In this document: positions 27,701 through 39,700 of the stretch, piece after piece
Layout: each line of letters starts with the position of its first letter
Numbering within the stretch: position 1 is the stretch's first letter
From: Lineus longissimus
Lineage: Eukaryota > Nemertea > Pilidiophora > Heteronemertea > Lineidae
Reading direction: 5' to 3'
Assembly: GCF_910592395.1 (NCBI RefSeq)
Contig: NC_088318.1
Coordinates: 18,106,349 to 18,166,348 of the forward strand
Length of the DNA stretch: 60,000 bases
The notes under the pieces: model-generated
What the model was told of the DNA's origin: nothing
Seen by the model: the letters and a program-made list of their open reading frames with translations, nothing else
Database searches by the model: none
Translations under genes and position numbers: made by a program

Positions 27701-30700
27701 TTATCATGGAAGTTTTTGTGACAGGATCATTTTCACCCAATAACCTTAGAAGAACTTTGTATTTCAAGGGAAATTAAGTTACACTTAACACATTACATTT
27801 ATTCAAATGTGGCATATTGCCTCTTCTAACAATTCTTTTTCCCCAGTAGGATTTGTTACCTTTTTTTATATGCTTATTGCTTTTTTTGTCGACCTTCTTA
27901 CAGGAAGTTCTTGAGGTAATCTGTGTTCGACTGTCTTCAGCACGGTTGGTGTGGGATTTTTTTAAATGCAGTTGGCTACTCTTTGTCAAGTTTTTGTCCG
28001 TTTATTAACTTCACAAAGTTTTTTGATAGATGAATGAAATTAGTACAGAAAATCATGTTGCCTTGCAGAATCAGGGGAAGTCTCTTTTGTTGTTGTTAAA
28101 GTTAACCAAGCTACATATAAAAACTAATTTGGATAAATGTGATTTACTATTGCCCAAAAGTGTCACATGTGTCACATGCTACATTTGCACATCCTGTGTC
28201 ACATGCTACATTTGCACATCCTGTGTCACATGCTACATTTGCACATAAGTGCATTATGTGTGCATTTGTGTCTTTCTTCAGGTGCTGGCATGGTTGGTCT
28301 CTTATTTTCTGTCGGGGGAGGAGTAGCCACTGTGATGAGCACGTAGTGACATGTCTCAATGTTAGCCCACCGTTTTAAGCCCAGTGCACTTGGCAATCAA
28401 GTGGTTCGGCCTCTGGTTGAACAGCTCAAGTTTTCCTTCATTCCTTTTTGATGAAATGGCAATTCAAGTAAAAAAAGGTCATACTTTTGGTTCTAATTGT
28501 ATTGCTCATGTGCACTGGGCTACTTTATGATTAATGCTTTCACAATAGGAATTTTATTTCTTGGGAAAGGTTCCCTCGTCACGCACACCCTGGCTCATCA
28601 GTATTCCCAAACTCCGTGTTGAGCGCCATAAACAATAAATAACCTGTCCGGCCTCCCAAGGTGCAGGCCTGTGATAGAGTATGTCATCTACTGTTCAAAT
28701 GATTTTGACCACAAGATGAAGATTAGTGAACTAGCAGCGAGATGCCCCTTGTCAAATTAGTCAAGACACACCTTGAGGCCCCTTTTAGCATACCTCTTGG
28801 GAGCTTATACCATACCTTGGTACGCCATCGTCCGACGTCCTCCGTTAGCGGAGTACGTTTCGTGGGAGAACATGTCCAAGTTGTCATTTCATGATATTTG
28901 GAAGAATAAATGGTTAGTAAGACAGCGGGATTGTCCGCAGTGTATGGAGTCACTGATTTGCCAGGGTAATGCTGGTTGTTGTCTTCTGGTAGATACATGT
29001 ATTGTATGATGTTGTCTGCTGGGAGAGTGTTATAACGTATTTGAGGTGACAGGTTGAGGTTACACTTGTAGTGTTTGTGAATTCTTGCTGAAGTCTCCGC
29101 ACTTATAAACCACCAAATGATACACCTGTCTTTATATTGCATGGTGATTGTATAAAGACTACTACAATGTCTCAATATTGTAATACCACCTGATGGTGGG
29201 CTATGATTTGCTACCTTTACAGGTTGAAAACTGCTGATTTGAAGCAGCGGACACTTTAGCAAGCCACTTGAACACTACAACTCGTGACCTCATTCACTAG
29301 CTCTTCAATCAATGTCATCACGTTCTGACGTAGGAAATTCGAGGGTAGAAGTTGGACTCATTAATCTATAACATTTTTCTTTCTAGCAGATTTATAAATT
29401 TCAGCCCGCCTTCCCCGATGCTAACTCCTAACATCACTAACAATCATTCCAATGCTTTTCTCCCACTAACTGTTTCAGAAGCCTCGTACTCAACCCCCAG
29501 AAATAAAATTCAAGAACTTGAACACGGTACTATATGCGTGTTTCAAAAATCAGATGTTTTTTCTCTCATTTATAGCTATCTTTAAATGATTCCATGACGA
29601 TGTATCATAGTGTCTTGTAGCTGATGTTGTAGAACGTTCCCAGTTTCAGTGTGTAGTATGCCGTCTGCTAGTCTGTGATACAACCATTGCTTGTTCCATT
29701 TTCACACAAAATGTTGAGAATTCTCTGCAGGAATTCAAAGGCCACAACTTCTAAAGTTCAACTTTTTGGGTTTATTCTATCAGTACCAACTGTAGTAGAG
29801 GTTATCATCTGACTTACTGTATATGTTTTCGGAAACTGAGACCCTGCACTTTGAAATCACTATCAGATTTAAGGTGCATGATTGTTGGGAAATAATCTCC
29901 CAATTTTAAAAGAATGACACTGTCTTTCTGAATGGTTTGCATTTTTTGTGCAATACTGAGATAGTGGAACAAGCAGACTTTAGTTTTTCGTAGAGATTTG
30001 TAAATTTTATATCTTGTGTTAAACAGTTCTGGTTGTGGGATTTGATAATGATATATTTGTATTAGTGTTAACCTTATACCTGCATTACACGGTTAAAGCT
30101 AGCATAGGTTTTTTTCCAAACTATATCAAGTGACACTGGTAACGATACACATGTCTGTTTTCAAAATAGTGGCTATTAGATTTGCATGATACTTTTAATG
30201 TCATGTTTTTTCAAGTCTGTGTCCAGGTTAAATGAGTGGTTGAATTATTCTTGCTTGTGCGTGATGTTGCTAGGATGGGATACGCTCTGCTTGCATAAAT
30301 TGCTGTTTTGGTGTTTTTTTTGTCCTGGCCAGGCTGTTATATATACTAGGCTTTTATGGATTCTCAATTGATAGACTTGAAAAAGGCAGAGTGGAATAGG
30401 TGGCAGAGAGGAACAGAAGTTTCCATAGACTTATGAGTTTCAGTATCCAAACCTTCCACTCACTTTCCTTGTTATTCCTCCTATCTTGCATCTTCACCAT
30501 TGAGTAGTGGATAGCTCTATTTGATATTGATGATCAGGAGGTTCGTAGATAGTTTACCTAAAATTGTTGCACTTAATATGACGTTGAGGGTAGAGGGGAC
30601 TAGAGCTGTGGGTAAGATGATACCTGGTAATAAGTAATGACCACTAATGATACATTGCGTAGTGCTTCAAACTGACCAAATTCTGTCTCGAAGCGCTTGA

Positions 30701-33700
30701 CATTACAGCACTGACCTGTGATGGGTTTGCGCACAGAGCCATAAAGGTGAACAACACCAGATTTTCTGAGGATGCAAAGAGGGCAGTTCTTGTAGACATC
30801 ACATCAGAAGGTGCAAAGACAAAACTCTTAAAAAAAAAAAAAAAAAAAAAAAAATGCAAAGACATTTTACAAACTCTTTGTTCAGAACTGGGCAAATTGT
30901 GTTAGTGCCTGTCCGTTGTTATGTTTCGAAATGTTTGCAGATAGGTCCCCTCCAGCCTCAATGAGTTACATGTAATCCATATTTATCTCAATGCACTACT
31001 TTGAAGATGCCACAGACGATAAATTATTGAACATTGAACTTTTGATATATTACATCGATTTCAGAAGTAATCGGCATGTTTTATTTCTTGCCAATATTTT
31101 CACATTCTCTGCCATTGATCATTGTTTATCATGCTCTCAATTTAAAATTCTACTTAAAGTATGATTTTATTAGTATTTTCTGATCGTGTTACATTCAAAA
31201 GATATCATTCTTTGTATTCTTCGCTGTATTTCTTGATATTCAATGCTCTTTCTACATTTTGAAATCACCTACTGCCATGCTAATTGAAGTTTTATCATTA
31301 ACTTTGTGCAGTTTATCATGTTTATCTAATGAACATGATTATTATGCAATATTTATTATACAATATTTGATGAATTTGATGATAAATGAATTCTTTAGTT
31401 TATGGGAAGCTGTGCTTAGAAGGTTGGAAACAGTCCTAAAAAGTACAATAAAGAGTGTCCTGCTTACAGAGATGTCCTGAAGGAGATGTTCTACTGTATG
31501 CTGAACATTTTGGTATCACGAGCCAATATCTGACCCTACCCTCCCAATCCTATGTGACATATCAACTTTCATCATCGTAATGGGACAGTAAGGCGATTGG
31601 CTAACCCCTCAAAATAAGATTTCTTCCTGTCTTTCAAGCTATATATCAATGATGATGAGGCTAGGGCCTATGAGATGGAGCACCCGGTAAGAGGTTATTG
31701 GTGGTGTGTGCTTCGTCCTCCCTCCAGACTGGTTTACTCCAGTTAGGCATCACCATATCCTCTTTGAACATGGTTGTGGTTATTTGGTAGCCCTCCAAAT
31801 GTATAGTCACTGTGGAGGGCATGATAGAAAGACAAGAAATTTAAGTCTAAGTCCATCATGAACACATGCCTCTCAATTACTTCAAAGACACACCGTTGAA
31901 TGGTGTGATGTGCCCGAATTAGAAGACCGATTTTTGGTGCAAATGTGATGAAATCATGGTAAATAAGGCCAATTATGGAAAGCTGTGTGTGTTCCAGAGG
32001 ATGTGATTGAAAGGCTTCGATCATAGTTGTCAAGCTAGGGTATACCAGCATCATGGTGCAACTCTCTCCTCCTCTCTTCCTGTCTCATGCCAAACATGCT
32101 CCCAAACCTATCAAAAAGATGTTTTTACAATTCCTGAAGTGCTGGTTTTTTGGATAAGGACAGTCACATTGTATAGCCAGTCGGATAAAGCAATGAAAAA
32201 AGTAACATTTGACATGTTTGAAGTACTGAAGCCATCGCTGCAGCATTAATGCTGCATCCGTCCTTCAAATAGTGTGAAGTAAGAAAGTGTTATTGGATTC
32301 TAACCACAAGTGTTGTCAGCAATGTTTGATGTAAACCGAGCCGTTATATGAGAAACAACACGTGTCAAGTGTTTGATGGAAGATTTTCCCAATAACATTA
32401 AAAGAAGTTACAGCTTGAAGTTGCCTAGTTGTCAAAGTTCATCCTAGTGCATGAGAATTAGACTGGACTCATGTATTGCTAGGTCATGCTCTTGACTCGT
32501 GATGTGTTTAAAGTTGGTTCAGTTCCTTTGCTAAGCCGTTTGCTTGTCGCCTTTGCAAAGTCACTTGAACTTTAGTAAATTCTAACGATGTACAGTGTAC
32601 AGGCTAAATGTTGTATATAACAGGCTACTCTGTCGAGGGTTGACTTCAATTTTCCAAATGTCTGGCTTGAGAAGAGAGATGCATAGCGGTGGGTTGAAGT
32701 ACCTGTCTGATTTTCTGATAAACAATTTTGGCTGATTCTCAAGCCCTTCGCCATTCAAAGTAGGTAATTCTGGGCAGACGTGTTTGTTTACCAACATAAG
32801 TGTTTTCATTTGTTGTGTATTGTTGTCCTACTGTTCTACGTCACATCTTGCTCTAAACATTTACAAAAAATATTAGATTTTTCCAAAATTGTCTCATTCT
32901 TAGAGTCTGATGGAAGATGCCGAACGCCAATCAAATTACGATACGTTGACCCCAGTTACGGATATGGTACAAGATGGCGCTCCAGAAGATGCTGCGTCAA
33001 ACGAGATCACAGAGATCCCGGAGGAAGAAGAAGAGAAGGAGGGGCCGAAGAAGAAGTTGATCTTGGTCACGATTGGTCATTTCATTTTGAGCCAGAGTTA
33101 CGTGGCGACCCTGATTGTTATGATGGTAAGGAAAACCTTAAAGCAAAGCCTTCTGCACAGGCTCTTTTCTCTGACTGGAAGAATCTTGATCCTAATTCTG
33201 TAACTGATCGTGAAAGAGAATTCTCTGTTCATAGTGATCTCACCAGAAGGGCCGTGAAATTGTGATGTGATGACCAGATTAAAAACACTTTGTGTAATAC
33301 TGCACAGTAGTCATTAACACTGACTATAAACCATTGATATAAAAAACACCAATCATTCCCTCTGTACTTTCAGGCGTGGAGCATCACGTACCACTGCTGG
33401 CTGACCTTTGTCTATCTCCTCGCTGCCTGCATCATCTGGATGATACCAAAACCAAATCGTGTCGTTCTCAACCTCTCGCCCATTATCCTAGCATACGCTG
33501 AAATCCTCATCATCATCCAGTACATCTATGGCCTCAACCTCACTAGCGCTGAGCTGCCAGAGAAGATTGATAATTTTGACTTGGCGGCGATTGGTCTGAT
33601 TAAGTATGAGTATCCATGTGGGGCGTTAGCTGTCCAGGTAAGTTGTGGAACTGTATAGCCCAGTGGGGGCTACTTGCCAGTCAGGCAATAGGGTAAGACT

Positions 33701-36700
33701 GGGGAGAATCTCTGGAACTTGTTTTAGAGGCAAGGCCTTCGGGATAACCCTGGGAAAAAGGGTGACATTTCCAAGATTTCCTACCTTCAGACTAAAGGTT
33801 GTCCAGGACACCAAGTAGTCCTACACTCCAATTTGTCAGTTATTCGAACGTTTTAGTTATTCTGACTTCTAATTCATTTCTATCACCTCCTAGGTGGCTT
33901 TCACGGTGATGTTTTGGCTGAACCTGTGTCAGTTTATGCGCGAGAGGTACCAGCGGCAACAAGTACTATCTCACCAGGGGGTGCCACTGCAGACGGTCTC
34001 CGTCGAGAACTCGCAGCCCTCCAATCAACTCCTTCCAGACACTGCAAGTACGTGTTGTCAAACAGAAAACCATGTTTATAGTCCGGTTAGAACCTTAAAA
34101 CTCTCCTCACAGGCTGAATTCAGTGATATTGGTATTCCTCTGACAAGTGTGAATAGTTTTGATATGCTGTCAGAGACCCCTATCGGACCCCTAACTTATT
34201 CTAACCTGCTAGACTCCCGCTTATAGTCCGCCTTTAAACGAAATGTAAAGTTTTGAAAAATTTCAAATTTGAAAAACGGTAGCAGCTAACACCATGATTG
34301 CCACATCCAATTTTGTTGAAATTAGATTTGAGTCCCAAGATATTTGGATGCTCGTTTAGGTGTAATTACGAATTCTGCAGTTAGCAAACACTTCAGGTTA
34401 AAATATTCACCACATTATGAAAAGTTAGGAGTTATAGTACGCTTACAGCACTCCTACAGTGTTTATCGATGTTAACATTGTCTTTACATGTTGCTCAGTG
34501 AGTTATGATTGGTTTTTTTCTGGTCGTATTGAATATTTTTGGTGTTTTTTCTTGCTGGAAAACAGTTAGACCGACAAGTTGGGTCCCTAATCGTCACGTT
34601 AGGGGTGGATTCTTCATCTAGCCATCAGATCAATTAATGCACATGTTTTCATCGCTGTTTTTTTTCCGATGTCCAATCTTAGTGGTTTTAGGTGTTTTAA
34701 GCTGTTCTATGTTTATATTTGACATATTCATCACAGCACCCCAACAAATGTAAAAATCTTACCTGCACGCACATCACCTGGAGGCCATTATTTTGTAGGA
34801 GTATTGAAAAGTATTACATGTGTGGTTAAATGCTGTGAAGTAGAAGGAAACCGGATTTCTCACTCTACCATAATGCGCCCCGCAAACAGGGGAATATATT
34901 GAGACGATCCCTTACTAATAGTATATGTAGTCTCTGATGTAGTTTTATCGCCTCATTTTCTGTTGCTAGGAATTCCGTATAAATTGGATAAATTGGTCAG
35001 ATAGCCTGAGAAATGTTATAAAGGAGATGATGTATTGTTTATTTCCTACCGTACAGACACATAAACATTGCCGTCTGCTCGTACAAGCAAGTAATCAGGC
35101 TGTTGGAAGCAGGTTGGGTGGTAGGCTACTTTAACCCTTGGGATGTCAGAGGGCCATATTAGAGGTGGGAAAGTGGGTAACTGGTCCGACATCCTGTTAT
35201 AAAGAAGTCCAAATCTTCATATTTCAACCCCATTCCACATATCATGCTTTGAAACCTTTCTTTATAACACAGATCCAGTTTGAAACACATGATATTTCAC
35301 CCCAGCCAACATGTTTCCCCCTTTGACATATGTTATACTGCCCTTTGCCTCAAAGCCACAGAAGTTGCCCTTTCTACAAATGACTTCTGTCAGTACTTTT
35401 GATGAAATTATGTTTTTATTTTGATAGAAAACATGTCTTCCTGTAATGATTGTTTCATGGGACATTCATATTCAAATAAAAAACATATAGAACCCACTGT
35501 GTTGATGTACGTTAGCTGGTTGAGGGGTACTGAGGCCTATTATTACCTGTCTATAGGCCTATGGCTGACAGACCCACTTCAACAGGCTTAAACACATTGA
35601 CACAGTATCTTCATCTGCTGGCAAAAGTCATTCTTGGTCATGGCATTACAGTTTTTGTTATCGATATAATCACTGCACTGCATGTGGTTTGGGGTTCCGC
35701 CTGGGATTACAAGAGTAGTGCAATGATGTTGAGGTCATGAACGTAATGATCTCCCTTGCATATGGCACCAAGGACTCGGTGAGGGGACAAGAGAAAAGGC
35801 ATGGCCGCCTGGTCAAAAACCCAGCAAAATATTGATTGGTTAATGGATTGGCCTTCCGTCCTTACTTTGTGAATCTTGCTGCTGCAAACTTATCCTTGCA
35901 TGGTCAAGTGGTGCTGGTGGCCAAGACCAGACTTCAAAGGTGGCACATAACACCCGCTCAGAGCACCCCATCGGCAGAACCCCGATCCCTCATTCGTTAG
36001 CACTAATTGTTTGCATGTATAACGTTGTATAACACAGGTCCCGAGGACAGTGTCAGCGGTAAAGACAATCCACGGCTTCTCGCCATAGGTAACTATGACA
36101 CGTCTATGTGATATGCATCATGATGCTTTAGTTGCCGCTTTGTCACTTTCATGGTACACTACAAGCCAAAGTTAGGGTCAGGAAGTCTCAAGTTCTACAT
36201 GTACACATCCCTTTTTCAACTGTAATGTGAAATTTAAAGACGACTCCAAGAGCAATAGAATTTGATTGAAAGTACTAATACAACCTTCAAAAAAATGAAT
36301 GGATAAACTTGATAGACAAGTTTCTGGTTTAAAGGTATGCTGACTTTGGCTTTAGTGTTCTTCTATTCTGAATACAAGACGACACCGCCATTTGAATATT
36401 CATGAGGCTGGAGGGAATTGGCTATCATTCAAAGGAGGTATCTTTCTTAGCTGTGGGTATTCTATTTGAAAAAGTACTCAGTCTCAAAGATCCAACTCCG
36501 ATTGAAACCTATAGTTCAAGGGGCGCAATCAGCATCTCAAAGAAAACACACAAATCGAGTGGTGGTGTCGCCTCAGTATGACTAGAAGGTGAAGGATATG
36601 AGTACTACTAATTTAGTAACCCAGCTGTGGTAGTATATAGTTATTCAAAGTTGTGATATAAACCTGTAAATTAAAATTCATTATTCATGCTGTTATTTAT

Positions 36701-39700
36701 CATTTTCTGTTATTTGTCATGTACTGTTATTTATCATGTAATGTGTACTACGTCCAAGTTCAAAATTTTTTTCACTTGATTTTTTTTCTGCTCAAAATGA
36801 AGAGACCTCATCATTTTTGGACTTTGAAAATTTTTCAGAATTTGAACTTATGAAAAAATTTAACTCTGAAAGGTGAAAACAATTTCTAAGTCCAAAAATT
36901 TTTTTCACTAGATTTTTTTCTGCTCAAAATGAAGAGACATCATCATTTTTGGACTTTGAAAATTTTTCAGAATTTTGAACTTAAATTTCTAAGTCCAAAA
37001 ATATTTTCTTTTTTTCTCCCTACATGGTGAATGCAGATTTCACCATGGTAACTATGAAATCACCATGGTAAATCATCATTTTACCATCACCTCTACAACA
37101 TGTCCAAGAAATATAGTTAAAAACTTCACGATGACATCTATGAACTAGAAACGGAAGACTTAATTTAGGCCATACCCAACTCTTTTCTCCCATATTTCTG
37201 GTATGAAGCTATCTTTCATTCTCTTCTTGAGTGCACCCTCTCACAGACTAGAGCACTAGAGTTTTTGCAAGCACAGAAATAACACTCTCTTCTTTCTCTA
37301 GTGTCCTCCCACACCTTGTGCACTTCCTTACAACCGGCTCTTTTGCATGATCTCTGGTTACTTATTTCTCTCTCATTCTCAGGTTAGCTCTCTGCAGACA
37401 CACTGTAGACACACATAATACCCTTACCCTCACACTGGTATTCCTCACTATGATAACTTATGCAGTGGAACCTCTCAGCAGAGACCTATGTAAGCAGGAC
37501 ATCCTTGCTATTGAGGACACAGATTTTGGTCCCAAATGGGTCATTTTCATTCGATTTGACCTCTGTCATCAGGACACTGCTCAATAAAGATCAGGTCCAA
37601 AGGGTGTCTTTTATCTCATAGAGAGGTTCCGCTATATCATTCAACCACATCTTGGCTGAATATAAGTTTGACATTTGGCCAATAAAAACTGGAAAGTTCA
37701 TCATCACCTCAGACAAAACTGCCAGCCCTCTGAGTTGTGGTTCCACCTGGATGTTGTTTTCCATTCCAGGGGAGGTGGTCTGGAAGCTGCTATCACGCTA
37801 TTGGATCCTCATCTGTATCGGCATGTTCCTTGTCCAGACGTTACAGCCAGATGTCGTTGTCTACAGAATCATCTACATGGCGTTTTTCCTCTATTTCTTG
37901 GTCACCTTCCAGGTAAGTTAAACTGTGGAGCGATTAGGTCTCCTACTGCGTGTTTGTAAAAAGCTGGTAGTGGGTCGGGATGATGTTCTAAAGCTATTCA
38001 GGTCGGGTGAGCGCCCATTCCTGAGACAGCCTTTGAATCAGCCAGTTTTATATGTTCTCAGAGACAAGCCAGTGGCTCTTGTGTGAAAGGAAGAAAAAGA
38101 ATCCACTGATCCACTGTTTTGACAGTTTCAGTCTCATCATAACCGAACTAGAAGATTCTTTTGATGATACAATCTTGTAACTTTGTGTATTTTAGTTATG
38201 TTATCGCTGGTGGCGTTTATCACTTCTTGCCTTCTGGTGGATCATCATCATCTACTCCATGCTCGTCCTCTGCATCATCTACACATATCAATTCGAGGAC
38301 TTCCCTGAGTATTGGCACAACGGCACGGGACTTTCTATGCAGCTGTAAGTATAGGACTTGCCCGAGTATTGGCACAACGGCACGGGACTTTCTATGCAGC
38401 TGTAAGTATAGGACTTCCCCGAGTATTGGCACAACGGCACGGGACTTTCTATGCAGCTGTAAGTATAGGACTTCCCCGAGTATTGGCACAACGGCACGGG
38501 ACTTTCTATGCAGCTGTAAGTATAGGACTTCCCCGAGTATTGGCACAACGGCACGGGACTTTCTATGCAGCTGTAAGTATAGGACTTCCCCGTGTATTGG
38601 CACAACAGCACGGGACTTTCTATGCAGCTGTAAGTATAGGACTTCCCCTGGCACAATGGTACGGGACGTCATTCTGGCATCCTTATTGGTTGCCAATCTG
38701 TGTCCTGAACCCTGCTGACGCCCCAGTGTACCACAAGTGACGTCAGCGCCATCACACTTCACTGCTGCATTGTTGAGCTGACGACATACATGTAGTGTGC
38801 CTCATGGATCAGTGCCGGTGACTTCAGTAACACTTGCCTCTAACGTTCTAGTGGAATGAACTTCTCACTGCTTCTTGTAGGTTGTTATTGCATGTTCTCT
38901 CAATATAATGTCGATGTTGCAGCCTCCATGATCTTGGTCTTCAACAGTACGATACGGCCACCCTGTTTGTCAAGCTCCTGACACCAACCGCCTTCTTAAT
39001 CGTCATCATTCTCCAAGTGAATTACTTCCATCAGACGTTCATGAGTCTTACAGCTCTGGATCGATACAAAAACAGGAGCAGAAGGTAAGTCGGCTGCTGA
39101 CGTAGTTTTGACTAACATTTGAGCTCCACACTCACTGTGTTTGATGAAACGACCAATGTCTCCAGTTGGGTATCAGTTCCTTAAGTCACTGATGAAAAGT
39201 GACATTCTCATTCTTTTTGCAGGCGCCATGGAACAGGTTCTGATCTCGAAGCGTCGCAGGGTTCGCGAGCTGGGCATGAGGATGATGACCATGACCAGAG
39301 CCACGGGACTGATCCCGAGCGCCGGTACTCCATGGCTAGGAGAGAAAGTAAGTCGAAGAAATGTGGGCGTCTTAGTTAGAAGTTGAGGCCACCTTCACGA
39401 GAGGCTTGAACTCTACCTAGCATGGCCAGAGAGATTTAGGTAGGATTGCAGGGTAGTGACTGGGAGGTGATGAACACTCTCTTCCCAGAAGGAGTCACAT
39501 CGGTCCTCACTTTGCCATGCACGCACCTATGAGATGACCAACATTTTAGGGAAAACATGCAACCCAACGAACACAATACTATTTCAAAATTGAGGAATTT
39601 GACATACCCAGTAGTAAAGATACAAATTTTATAACATTTCAAATTTTCTTACAGAATATTCTCTTGCAGAAATGTTTGGGATTGAAGGTATGATGGAAGT

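Larger units (their letters stand above)
19975..32903 (+). other. Piezo intron 8 (12.9 kb)
   Basis: No nested gene is recognisable. Contents seen: diverged repeats near 21470-21740 and 23240-24160, an intact small transposon-like element at 25214-25555, a 27-bp x 3 repeat at 28169-28247, and a poly-A run at 30830-30854. The longest open frame is 179 codons on the minus strand (28723-29262), without recognisable motifs. Both flanking exons are phase 0. Confidence 0.7.
36089..37769 (+). other. Piezo intron 12 (1.7 kb)
   Basis: Contains two tandem reverse-orientation copies of the dispersed AT-rich repeat (36748-37012) and a second small TIR element (37463-37634). No gene was recognised. Confidence 0.8.

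Noticed and set aside
30830-30854. Retrogene poly-A tail
   Set aside because: No gene-like or SINE-like body precedes the A-run; only a 9-base flanking repeat is present.
32780-33265. 161-codon frame overlapping exon 9
   Set aside because: It runs in a different frame from the homologous Piezo reading; the KKKLIL and [12 protein letters not shown] match fixes the correct frame.
38220-38762. Open frames of 122-185 codons on both strands over the 57-bp array
   Set aside because: Shadows of the tandem repeat. The real coding frame here is Piezo exon 14, which ends at 38344.
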